Below, one piece after another: positions 56,822-64,000 of a stretch of DNA of 64,000 nucleotides. Position numbers and translations under genes: made by a program. The stretch comes from Actinomycetota bacterium (lineage in GTDB: Bacteria > Actinomycetota > Acidimicrobiia > Acidimicrobiales > Ilumatobacteraceae): the NCBI GenBank assembly GCA_009702045.1, contig WLIV01000008.1, positions 1-64,000 of the forward strand, in the 5' to 3' direction. Numbering within the stretch: position 1 is the stretch's first letter; the number at the start of each line of letters is the position of its first letter. Under the pieces are notes generated by a model. The model was not told where the DNA came from. It ran no database searches and saw only the letters and a program-made list of their open reading frames with translations.

Positions 56822-57612
56822 CTGACGAATGGAACCCGAACGACCCCGACGCAACCCGGGTGCTCTACGACCTCAGCGACTGGACGTTCGAGCAGCAGGC
56901 CGAGCTGGCATCTGATCTGGCTGAGGCCGAGGTGCCACACACGTGGGATGGTGCCGAGTTGGTCGTGCCTGAATCGCACGAGACCATCACCGACGGCATC
57001 ATCGAGCGAGCCGAGCAGCGTCTGGGCATCGTGTACGCGGGCGGCACACCTGCTGCGGATGGGGATGTGGACACGGCTGCCGACGTGCTGCAACCGCTCG
57101 ACATTGCCGACGGCACGCCCATCACCGACTACGAGCTCGATGAATGGCCGGAGGGCGACCGCCAGTCGCTCACTCGTGCGCTGGTGCTGCGCGGCATCGC
57201 ATACCGCTGGGAGGACGACACTCTGGTCGTGCCGACGCAATGGGAGTACGTGGTCGACTCGCTGCTCGACATGGTGGAGAACGGTGAGTTCCGTACCCGC
57301 GACGCCGACGACGATGAGGGCGATGAGGAAGCCGACCGACTCCCGTTCGAGACACTCACCACGTTCTTCCTCGCCGGCGAGCGGCTGCAACGCAATCCGC
57401 TCGATGCCGACGGGCTGGAGCAGTTGCTGCGTGCAGTCGCCGTCGCCGATCCGGCACGTCCTCCCTATGGAGTCGACCCGCGGCTGTGGAAGCGCACGTG
57501 CGAGCTGGCCGAGGAGCTGGCCGACGCGTTGGCAGAGGAAGCCGACCCCGATCTCGACGCGACCACCGTCGTTGCCCAAGACCTGTACGACCTGCTGCGC
57601 CCCTTCATCTAG
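56818..57612 (+). CDS. Acidic protein of unknown function with an internal duplication
   Basis: 264 residues, strongly acidic, no membrane segment. Residues about 16-65 and 105-154 are repeats of one module: Y-D-L-S-D-W / Y-E-L-D-E-W at the start, then a helix, then H-T-W-D-G-A-E-L-V-V-P / Y-R-W-E-D-D-T-L-V-V-P, then a second helix. The remaining C-terminal 100 residues are helical. The GTG overlaps the peptidase stop by 4 bp, so the two proteins are made together. The beta-hairpin/helix module looks like a small protein-binding domain; function unknown. Confidence 0.85.
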   Translation: MTDEWNPNDPDATRVLYDLSDWTFEQQAELASDLAEAEVPHTWDGAELVVPESHETITDGIIERAEQRLGIVYAGGTPAADGDVDTAADVLQPLDIADGTPITDYELDEWPEGDRQSLTRALVLRGIAYRWEDDTLVVPTQWEYVVDSLLDMVENGEFRTRDADDDEGDEEADRLPFETLTTFFLAGERLQRNPLDADGLEQLLRAVAVADPARPPYGVDPRLWKRTCELAEELADALAEEADPDLDATTVVAQDLYDLLRPFI

Positions 57613-57630
57613 GTTCGTCGACAGCGCGTG

Positions 57631-58326
57631 ATGTTGCTCGCCGAGCTGCAGATCTGGCATACGCGACCGGTAACTCCGACACGTCGCCTCGCTCTGGGCC
57701 ACCTCGTGCTGCCCACCGACCCGGCACCGGGCCTCGGCGGTGTGTTGCTCGCAGCCGTGGTCGCTGCCTATCTGTCGGGTGTTCCGCCCGAACAGCTCGC
57801 CGACGTCGAGCGGCTGATCGATCAAGTCGCCGAGGGCGAGCGAGTGGTGCAACCGCGTTTGCAGCACCGCTATCAGGTCGATCGGCATGGTTTGGCGACG
57901 AGCGTGCATCAGTTGCGCGGTGATGCCGATCACGTGGAGTTCGACCTGTACTCGCTGGGGCGTCCGGTCGTGCAGGTGCTCGGGGCGGTGTATGCACTGG
58001 AGCGCCTGAACGTCGACGCCCGCCGCGCGATTGCGCCGGTACTGCACCGGGCGATGAAGTGGCGTGGGCCGATCGGTCCGTCGTTCGTTGCCGATATCAC
58101 CGGTGTCAGCCGCACCGACCTCGTCGGGCTTACCGATCCGAGGTTGTGGGCGCTCGACCTGTTGGGCTTCCCGCTGGACACGCGCAAGGTGACCAAGAAG
58201 GACGTCATGGCCCACTACCGCTCGCGTCTGCGCGCGGCCCACCCCGATCACGGAGGCGATGATGACGCTGCAGGATTGATCATCGAGCGCTTGGGCGATG
58301 CCCGACGGATCCTGCTCGAGCTATGA
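57631..58326 (+). CDS. Protein with C-terminal J-domain
   Basis: 231 residues from ATG 57631 (GTG 57628 is possible). Most of the protein is not recognised. The last 40 residues read K-K-D-V-M-A-H-Y-R-S-R-L-R-A-A-H-P-D-H-G-G-D, with the H-P-D of DnaJ that activates Hsp70. A J-domain at the C-terminus suggests it brings DnaK to a specific partner. It overlaps the following hydrolase gene by 4 bp. Confidence 0.8.
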   Translation: MLLAELQIWHTRPVTPTRRLALGHLVLPTDPAPGLGGVLLAAVVAAYLSGVPPEQLADVERLIDQVAEGERVVQPRLQHRYQVDRHGLATSVHQLRGDADHVEFDLYSLGRPVVQVLGAVYALERLNVDARRAIAPVLHRAMKWRGPIGPSFVADITGVSRTDLVGLTDPRLWALDLLGFPLDTRKVTKKDVMAHYRSRLRAAHPDHGGDDDAAGLIIERLGDARRILLEL

Positions 58327-58901
58327 GCGCGCTGTTGCTGTTCCCCGGAGCCGGTTCTTCCAGTACCCACGCAAGCCTGGTGGCCATCGAACGAGCGGTG
58401 GCGCCGATGCGTTGTGTGCGTGCCGACTTCACCTACCGCAAGGAGGGTCGCGGAGCGCCCGACCGCGCACCGGTGCTGCTGCAGGCGGTCCGCGACGAGG
58501 TCGCTGCGATGGGCCGCGGGAAGCTCGTGTTGGGCGGTCGTTCGATGGGTGGCCGCATCTGTTCGCTGGCGGTCGCTGATCCTGGCCAACCGCTGCGGGC
58601 TGCGGGGCTCGTGCTGGTGTCGTATCCGTTGCACCCGCCGGGGAAGCCCGACACGCTGCGGGTCGAACACTTCCCGCGGCTCCACCTTCCGTGTCTGTTC
58701 GTGTCCGGCACGAAGGACGCCTTCGGCACACAAGACGAACTGACGCACTGGACGGCCACGATTCCAGGGCCGGTGACGCACCACTGGATCGAGCGCAAAG
58801 GGCACGATCTGAAGGGATGCGACGATGAGGTGGCGCAGATCGTTGCCACCTGGGTGCGCAACCTCAATCGGCGGAAACGATCGTCGGATCTTCCGGGTTG
58901 A
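58323..58901 (+). CDS. Small alpha/beta hydrolase
   Basis: 192 residues, a compact alpha/beta hydrolase of the dienelactone hydrolase/KANSL3-Tex30-like group. L-F-P-G-A-G-S-S holds the oxyanion loop, the nucleophile is Ser in G-G-R-S-M-G-G-R, Asp is in S-G-T-K-D-A-F and His in R-K-G-H-D-L. Substrate unknown. It ends the peptidase operon and overlaps the MFS gene tail by 38 bp, convergent. Confidence 0.87.
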   Translation: MSALLLFPGAGSSSTHASLVAIERAVAPMRCVRADFTYRKEGRGAPDRAPVLLQAVRDEVAAMGRGKLVLGGRSMGGRICSLAVADPGQPLRAAGLVLVSYPLHPPGKPDTLRVEHFPRLHLPCLFVSGTKDAFGTQDELTHWTATIPGPVTHHWIERKGHDLKGCDDEVAQIVATWVRNLNRRKRSSDLPG

Positions 58902-60375
58902 GCTGTTCCAGTTCGAGGTGCGCAGTTTCGGGGTAGTGGCGGAATGCCACCCATGCAGCCGCCAACTGGCCAAGGCCGAGAAACGCCATCACCGAGCCGT
59001 AGCTCGAACCGTGGTCGCGCAGTACCCCGACGAGGAGAATCCCGAGGCTGCCGGCCAGCAACGCCGTCGTGTTGATCAGTCCGTTGGCCATGCCTCGGTT
59101 GCCGGTGGGGAACATTTCGGAGCGATACACGGCGAACGCGGGGTAGGCCATCGCGGCAGTGAAGCCACCGCCGAGCGCGATGAACCACATCGCACTCCCG
59201 GCGGCGAAGAACGCTGCCACCAGACATGCGGCCGACAGCGGTGTGCAGATAGCGATGATCTTCCGTCGACCGATGACGTCAGACATTCGCCCGCCAATGA
59301 TCAGGCCGAGCGAGGCCGGTGTGCCCACGGCAAGGGTGAACAGGGCGATTCCCCCGGCGCTGTAGCCGCGCACCTTGTCGAGGTAGTTGTTCTGGAAGTA
59401 CGACGCAGGAGCAATGAACAAGTTGGAGGTGAGTGCAACGAGGGCGACCATCCCGAGCCGGCGACGATTCAACGGCGGGGACATGCGGTGCACAGTCTCG
59501 AACCGGCGCGTCTCGTCGAGGTGCCTGCCGAGGCTGACTGCGATCGGGAGCCAGATGAGCGAGATCAGGTACACCAGTCGCCAACCGTTGTCGCCGAAGT
59601 CGGCCAACTTCAGCGCGGCGACTGCCACGCCGGCACCCATCCCGGAGGCCATCGCCAACAGGCTGAGCGCGTACGCGCGGCTGTTACGCGGCATGTCCTC
59701 GGCGGCGGCCACTGTGGCCAGCATCGACAGGGCAAGGCCCAACGGCCGGGCGATGGTCTGCGAGCCGGTAAGTACCCAGAACGATGGTGACAGCGCGCCG
59801 AGCGCGCAGAACAGTGGTGTCAACCAGGCGAGCAGCACGATGGTTCGCCGTCGCCCCATGCGGTCGGCGAGGTAGGCGAACGGAAGGGCGATCACCACGC
59901 CGACGCGCACGATCGCTCCACTGGCGCCCAGCATGCGGTCGCTGGCGTGGAACCCGTCCGCGGCAAACGTGGAGGTCTGTGTGAACAGGGTGTTGGCGAA
60001 CGCGGCTGACATCGCTGCGGCAGCAAGCAGGGCGAGCGCCGATGTCTGGCGGGCGGTCAACTTGTCGGGCGGGGCCCACCACGGGCTGGGGCTTCCGGGC
60101 GTCCGCGGGTGTCGGAGCGCACGTCGCATTGGCCAACGGAAGATGATGCCGAACCACGGCAGGTACAAGCCGTACTGCACCGTCTCGTGCACGGTGCCGT
60201 CAGGGTCGGTGGCAACGGTGCGCAGATAATGGTGGAACGGGCCCAAGTGCTGTTGGAACGTGCCATCGGGCCCTTCGACCTCGTCGAGCACGTCATCTCG
60301 TTTGGTTCCTGCGCTGAGGGCACGGGCGCTGCCTGCAGGCCAGTCGTTGGTGATGGTCGTGACACGCCGAGGCAC
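58864..60375 (-). CDS. Major facilitator superfamily transporter
   Basis: 503 residues. About 100 polar residues precede 12 membrane segments. The loop 2-3 motif D-R-M-G-R-R-R and the matching D-V-I-G-R-R-K in the second half identify an MFS of the sugar/metabolite type. The long N-terminal cytoplasmic lead (with P-F-H-H-Y-L-R and P-W-F-G-I-I-F-R-W-P) is unusual. GTG 60375 was chosen from the TAGCCT box 7 bases upstream. The substrate is unknown. Confidence 0.87.
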   Translation of the reverse strand: MPRRVTTITNDWPAGSARALSAGTKRDDVLDEVEGPDGTFQQHLGPFHHYLRTVATDPDGTVHETVQYGLYLPWFGIIFRWPMRRALRHPRTPGSPSPWWAPPDKLTARQTSALALLAAAAMSAAFANTLFTQTSTFAADGFHASDRMLGASGAIVRVGVVIALPFAYLADRMGRRRTIVLLAWLTPLFCALGALSPSFWVLTGSQTIARPLGLALSMLATVAAAEDMPRNSRAYALSLLAMASGMGAGVAVAALKLADFGDNGWRLVYLISLIWLPIAVSLGRHLDETRRFETVHRMSPPLNRRRLGMVALVALTSNLFIAPASYFQNNYLDKVRGYSAGGIALFTLAVGTPASLGLIIGGRMSDVIGRRKIIAICTPLSAACLVAAFFAAGSAMWFIALGGGFTAAMAYPAFAVYRSEMFPTGNRGMANGLINTTALLAGSLGILLVGVLRDHGSSYGSVMAFLGLGQLAAAWVAFRHYPETAHLELEQLNPEDPTIVSAD

Positions 60376-60382
60376 CGTACGC

Positions 60383-60388
60383 AGGCTA
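60383..60388 (-). promoter_or_regulatory. -10 box of the MFS gene (leaderless)
   Basis: TAGCCT on the minus strand ends 7 bases before GTG 60375. Confidence 0.55.
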
Positions 60389-60467
60389 GTGCCTGGGCCG
60401 CAGCGGCCGACTCGCAGGCGTCGGCCGAGCACAGAAGCGCCGCTGTGTCGGGCCATACTTGATGCCC

Positions 60468-61736
60468 ATGAACGACGACCGCATCCTCATCCGGCGGGCC
60501 GGCCCGCTCGTGGGGCAGGTCGTCATCCCTGGGGCCAAGAACTCGGTGCTGAAGCTGATGGCTGCGTCGTTGCTGGCCGAGGGCACGTACGTGCTCGACA
60601 ACGTGCCCGACATCGTCGACGTGGGCATCATGTCCGAGCTCCTCGACGCGATCGGTGTGCGCACGGAGGTGCTCGGCGGTGGCCGGATGCGCCTGGTGAA
60701 CGGGGGCGACATCTCGCCAGTGGCCCCCTACGAGCATGTGGAACGTATTCGCGCCAGCATCAACGTGCTGGGCCCGCTGCTCGGCCGCTACGGGCAGGTG
60801 TCGCTCTCGCTCCCGGGCGGCGACGACTTCGGCAGCCGTCCGATCGACATGCACCTCAAGGGTCTGGAGGCGTTGGGTGCGACGTTCGAACTGCGTCACG
60901 GTGTAGTGCTCGCCCGCGCTGACCGCTTGCACGGTGCCGAGATCACCCTCGACTTCCCCAGCGTCGGCGCCACCGAGAACATCCTCACCGCCGCGGTGCA
61001 CGCCAAGGGCACCACCATCATCGACAACGCCGCGCGGGAACCCGAGATCGCCGACTTGTGCGAGTTCCTCGTCGGTATGGGCGCCGATATCGAGGCGATC
61101 GGCAGTTCCCGCTTGGTGATCCACGGTGTGGCCCCGGGCAGCCTGCATGCCACTGATCACCGAGTGGTGCCGGACCGCATCCAGGCAGCCACGTACATCG
61201 CTGCTGTCGCCGTCAGCGGTGGCGAAGTGGAACTGCTCGGCGCCCGAGCGGATCACATGGACATGTTGCTGCGTCGTTTCCGCGACATGGGGTTGTCGAT
61301 CAACTCCACCGCGGACGGTGTACTGGTGTTTGACAACGGTCGCCTGCGCAGCATCGACGTGGCGACGCTGCCGTATCCCGGTATCGCCACCGATTACAAA
61401 CCGCTGATCGTCACGATGCTGGCCGTCGCCGATGGTGTGGGCATCGTCACCGAGAACCTCTACCCGGGCCGCTTTCGGTACGTCGAGGAACTGCAGCGCC
61501 TCGGTGCCGACATCCGCGCCGACGGACATCACGCGGTCGTGCGCGGCGTGCGTCAGCTGAGCGGTGCTCCGGTGAAGGCCCCCGACATCCGTGCTGGCGC
61601 AGCGCTCGTCGTGGCTGGTCTGGCCGCCGAGGGTGAGACCTCGGTTTCGGGTGTCCACCACATCGACCGCGGTTACGACGACCTCGTCGGTCGTCTCGCC
61701 GCCCTCGGCGCGAACATCCGGCGCGTCAGCGCCTAA
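60468..61736 (+). CDS. murA: UDP-N-acetylglucosamine 1-carboxyvinyltransferase, Cys-to-Asp form
   Basis: 422 residues. It adds enolpyruvate to UDP-GlcNAc, the first committed step of peptidoglycan synthesis. The substrate motif [10 protein letters not shown] opens it and [15 protein letters not shown] is clear. At the active-site loop it reads P-G-G-D-D-F-G where most MurA have P-G-G-C: Asp 119 replaces the fosfomycin-binding Cys, as in M. tuberculosis. Intrinsic fosfomycin resistance is expected. ATG 60462 is an alternative start; a CATACT box lies close upstream. Confidence 0.95.
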   Translation: MNDDRILIRRAGPLVGQVVIPGAKNSVLKLMAASLLAEGTYVLDNVPDIVDVGIMSELLDAIGVRTEVLGGGRMRLVNGGDISPVAPYEHVERIRASINVLGPLLGRYGQVSLSLPGGDDFGSRPIDMHLKGLEALGATFELRHGVVLARADRLHGAEITLDFPSVGATENILTAAVHAKGTTIIDNAAREPEIADLCEFLVGMGADIEAIGSSRLVIHGVAPGSLHATDHRVVPDRIQAATYIAAVAVSGGEVELLGARADHMDMLLRRFRDMGLSINSTADGVLVFDNGRLRSIDVATLPYPGIATDYKPLIVTMLAVADGVGIVTENLYPGRFRYVEELQRLGADIRADGHHAVVRGVRQLSGAPVKAPDIRAGAALVVAGLAAEGETSVSGVHHIDRGYDDLVGRLAALGANIRRVSA

Positions 61737-61882
61737 CTACCGTCGCGATCCGCAGCGCTCGACTCGTTGTCGCGCAGACTGCGTTCGACGCGCTTCTTCG
61801 CGAGCAACAACAGCCCGGCGATCACGAGAATCGGGGCAAGTACGAGCAGGATCTCATCCCACCCGCCTTGGTGGGCGAGCAT
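61733..61882 (-). CDS. Small single-span membrane protein
   Basis: 49 residues from ATG 61882, or 52 from GTG 61891. A short polar lead ([10 protein letters not shown]) is followed by one membrane helix ([18 protein letters not shown]) and a basic then acidic tail beginning K-K-R-V-E-R-S-L. The clean topology supports a real gene. The stop overlaps the murA stop on the other strand. Role unknown; it may be a small regulatory or structural membrane peptide. Confidence 0.65.
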   Translation of the reverse strand: MLAHQGGWDEILLVLAPILVIAGLLLLAKKRVERSLRDNESSAADRDGS

Positions 61883-62000
61883 TGCGCTCACTTGTCGCCG
61901 ACTGCGGGAATGGCAGCAACATCACGAACTGTTCCCATGGGTCGCAATCCTATGGTCGGGGCTGATTCAATGGTCGTTCGGCCGAGTCCGAAAGTTCACC

Positions 62001-62240
62001 ATGCGCACTCAAGTGGAAGAAACCATCGAAGTGATCCGGCCAGCACTGCAGGCCGACGGCGGTGACATCATCCTGCGCGACGTGGACGAAGCGACGGGAA
62101 TCGTCACAGTGACGCTCATCGGGGCCTGCGGAACATGCCCGGCCAGCGGTCAGACACTGAAGGCGGGCATCGAGCGCATCATGCGCGACCGCATCGACGG
62201 TGTCACCGAAGTGATCAACGTGGTGCCCGACGAGCTATGA
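62001..62240 (+). CDS. NifU C-terminal-domain iron-sulphur carrier
   Basis: 79 residues, only the Nfu domain. G-A-C-G-T-C-P-A-S contains the CxxC that holds a 4Fe-4S cluster between two subunits for delivery to target proteins. A-D-G-G-D-I near residue 20 is also conserved. Overlaps meaB by 4 bp. Longer frames upstream have no Nfu features, so ATG 62001 is used. Confidence 0.93.
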   Translation: MRTQVEETIEVIRPALQADGGDIILRDVDEATGIVTVTLIGACGTCPASGQTLKAGIERIMRDRIDGVTEVINVVPDEL

Positions 62241-63199
62241 GCCGGCGCAACCAACCCGTCGGTGAACTCCTCGACGCGGCGCGAGGGGGCGATCGTGGAG
62301 CATTGGCCAGATTGCTCTCGCTCGTCGAACGAGGCACCGACGAGGCCCGCACGATCGGGCGCCTCACGTATCCACTGTCGGGCAAGGGCTACACCGTGGG
62401 TCTCACCGGTGCGCCGGGCGCTGGTAAGTCGACGCTCACTTCAGCGATGATCGGGAACTTGCGCCAGGAGGGCGAGAAGGTCGCGGTGCTCGCCATCGAC
62501 CCATCGTCGCCGTTCACGGGTGGAGCCATCCTCGGCGACCGCGTGCGCATGCAGGATCACGCCACCGACCCGGGTGTGTTCATCCGTTCGATGGCCACCC
62601 GAGGTCACCTCGGTGGTCTGTCGCTGGCTACACCCGAGGCCGTACGCCTGCTCGATGCCGTCGGCGGTGGCTGGATCCTCGTGGAGACCGTCGGAGTCGG
62701 CCAGGTCGAGGTGGAGATCGCCGGCAAGGCCGACACCACCGTTGTCGTCGTCAACCCGGGTTGGGGTGATTCCGTGCAGGCCAACAAGGCCGGTCTGATG
62801 GAGATCGCCGACATCTTCGTGATCAACAAGGCCGATCGCAAGGGTGTCGAAGACACCCGGCGCGACCTCGAGGGCATGCTCGAGCTCAGCGATCTGGCGC
62901 ACGATGCCTGGCGGCCCCCGATCATCCCGGTCGTCGCCATCGACAAGAAGGGCATCGACGTGGTGTGGAGCGAAGTTCGCCGTCACCGCGCGTTCATCGA
63001 GGGCAACGGGGAGCTTGCTCGTCGTCGCGAGTTTCGCTTGCGCGAGGAGTTGCGCGAGATCGTCGCTCGCCGACTGGAGCAACGTGCCCGCGAGCTCACC
63101 ACCGGTGAGAAGTGGGATGAACTCCAGTCGGGAGTCATCGCTCGCACCACCGACCCGTGGTCGGCCGCCGACGAGATGCTGCGGGTGGTCGGCGCGTAA
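62237..63199 (+). CDS. meaB: Methylmalonyl-CoA mutase-associated GTPase MeaB
   Basis: 320 residues, G3E GTPase family (ArgK/MeaB). Walker A is G-A-P-G-A-G-K-S-T at about residue 61; E-T-V-G-V-G-Q-V-E and N-K-A-D are the further nucleotide motifs. MeaB protects B12-dependent acyl-CoA mutases and gates cofactor loading. The mutase itself is not in the window. The ATG overlaps the nfu stop (ATGA). An enoyl-CoA hydratase follows. Confidence 0.94.
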   Translation: MSRRNQPVGELLDAARGGDRGALARLLSLVERGTDEARTIGRLTYPLSGKGYTVGLTGAPGAGKSTLTSAMIGNLRQEGEKVAVLAIDPSSPFTGGAILGDRVRMQDHATDPGVFIRSMATRGHLGGLSLATPEAVRLLDAVGGGWILVETVGVGQVEVEIAGKADTTVVVVNPGWGDSVQANKAGLMEIADIFVINKADRKGVEDTRRDLEGMLELSDLAHDAWRPPIIPVVAIDKKGIDVVWSEVRRHRAFIEGNGELARRREFRLREELREIVARRLEQRARELTTGEKWDELQSGVIARTTDPWSAADEMLRVVGA

Positions 63200-63210
63200 G
63201 GCCGCTCGCC

Positions 63211-63216
63211 TAGGGT
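63211..63216 (+). promoter_or_regulatory. -10 box of the enoyl-CoA hydratase gene (leaderless)
   Basis: TAGGGT ends 7 bases before ATG 63224. A GTG at 63215 overlaps the box and is rejected as start. Confidence 0.55.
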
Positions 63217-63223
63217 GCTGGGC

Positions 63224-63997
63224 ATGAGCGAACTGGTGCTGGTGGAACGTCGTGCCGATGGCGTGGCCGTGGTGACGTTGAACAACCCGAAGGTCAATGC
63301 GTTGTCGCAGGCGGTGCTGTCAGCGCTGTACGACGTGGCGCTCGACCTCACGGTGAACCCGCCTGGCGCCGTGGTGATCACCGGTGGCGACCGGTTGCTC
63401 GCTGCGGGTGCCGACATCTCCGAGTTCGCCGGGCGCGCTGAGGGGGCACTCATCGGGGCCGGGTTCCACCGTGCGTTGAACGCGGTTGCCGCCATCCCGC
63501 GGTTCGTGATCGCCGCCGTCAGTGGCTACGCGCTCGGTGGCGGGTGCGAACTTTCGATGGCCTGCGATTACCGCATCGCCAGTGAGAAAGCTGTGTTCGG
63601 TCAGCCGGAAGTGCTGCTGGGCATTCTTCCCGGTGGTGGCGGCACACAGCGCCTGCCGCGTCTGGTGGGTGCCAGTCGGGCCAAGGAGCTGATGTTCACG
63701 GGTCGTCAGGTGAAGGCCGACGAGGCGCTGCGCATCGGACTGTGCGACGAGGTCGTGCCCCACGAGCAGTTGCACGAACGGGCGTTGGCGCTGGCGGCCG
63801 AAGTCGCCCGCGGTGCGGTGCAGGCGCAAGCGTTGATGAAGCAGGCCGTTGATGTTGGCCTCGAGTCCGATCTGCCTGCCGGGTTGGCACTTGAGTTGGA
63901 GCTGTTCGCAGCTGTGTTCGACACACAGGACGCGGCCGTCGGCGTCGAGTCGTTCCGCGCCAACGGCCCCGGCAAAGCGCAGTTCACCGGCCAGTAG
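63224..63997 (+). CDS. Enoyl-CoA hydratase/isomerase family protein
   Basis: 257 residues, crotonase fold. Oxyanion-hole segments are A-A-G-A-D-I-S-E-F and G-G-G-C-E-L; the catalytic Glu stands in the G-Q-P-E-V-L-L-G-I-L-P-G-G-G-G-T-Q-R-L-P-R segment typical of true hydratases. It should hydrate 2-enoyl-CoA in fatty or amino-acid breakdown. The stop falls 3 bases before the window edge, so the gene is complete. Confidence 0.92.
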   Translation: MSELVLVERRADGVAVVTLNNPKVNALSQAVLSALYDVALDLTVNPPGAVVITGGDRLLAAGADISEFAGRAEGALIGAGFHRALNAVAAIPRFVIAAVSGYALGGGCELSMACDYRIASEKAVFGQPEVLLGILPGGGGTQRLPRLVGASRAKELMFTGRQVKADEALRIGLCDEVVPHEQLHERALALAAEVARGAVQAQALMKQAVDVGLESDLPAGLALELELFAAVFDTQDAAVGVESFRANGPGKAQFTGQ

Positions 63998-64000
63998 CCG

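Overview
The window is a high-GC stretch of chromosome with no transposase, integrase, phage gene or CRISPR array. It reads as an actinobacterium. The clues are GTG starts, many short-leader or leaderless promoters, an actinobacterial Rho with a long polar N-terminal insert, a mycobacterial-type RpiB (Glu in place of Cys), a MurA with Cys replaced by Asp, and a gene order that follows the Mycobacterium tuberculosis blocks mazG-lpqU-eno-ftsB and argS-lysA-hom-thrC-rho-rpmE-prfA-prmC-wecA-atp...murA. DUF1800/DUF1501 genes, two separate b-type ATP synthase subunits and serial lipoproteins with Thr/Ser linkers point to a deep branch such as Acidimicrobiia (Ilumatobacter-like). The class-level placement is inference.

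Region 1 (1-9.4 kb, accessory metabolism). It starts with the tail of a sugar/nucleoside-type ABC permease. A minus-strand zinc/manganese ABC transporter (znuA-znuC-znuB) runs on into a DUF1330 gene and the small and medium subunits of a molybdenum hydroxylase whose large subunit is not in the window. The divergent Fur-family regulator zur shares a 30-bp near-perfect palindrome with znuA. An FTR1 iron permease follows with its own repeat-rich promoter. Next is a tightly overlapping operon of a class III aminotransferase, two short-chain dehydrogenases and an Lrp/AsnC regulator.

Region 2 (9.4-18.5 kb). ftsB, eno, mazG and a PpiC-like lipoprotein are followed by a SulP transporter, a 4 x 12-bp tandem repeat, a glyoxalase-fold protein, tRNA-Arg(CCG), soxR and an L,D-transpeptidase-like lipoprotein.

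Region 3 (18.5-33.4 kb). This is the conserved argS-lysA-hom-thrC-rho-rpmE block, without thrB. It is interrupted by a DUF1800/DUF1501 pair whose second member carries three C-terminal repeats, and then continues with an unknown gene, prfA and prmC.

Region 4 (33.4-41.8 kb, accessory). It holds two lipoproteins, a TerB-like protein, an S9 peptidase with a nucleoside hydrolase, a small membrane protein, a hicAB toxin-antitoxin locus with a frameshifted toxin, and a thiolase-like enzyme.

Region 5 (41.8-53.1 kb). rpiB, glyA, a WecA/TagO-type transferase and a complete F1Fo ATP synthase operon (atpZ-I-B-E-F-F'-H-A-G-D-C). The operon ends in a hairpin that also contains the next gene's promoter and start codon.

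Region 6 (53.1-64 kb). An SDR, glpX, a second S9 peptidase operon (with an internally duplicated unknown protein, a J-domain protein and a small hydrolase), an MFS transporter, murA, a tiny membrane protein missed by length cutoffs, nfu, meaB and an enoyl-CoA hydratase.

A recurring signal is a TANNNT -10 box, very often TAGCCT, ending 6-8 bases before the ATG/GTG. It was used to choose several starts below.
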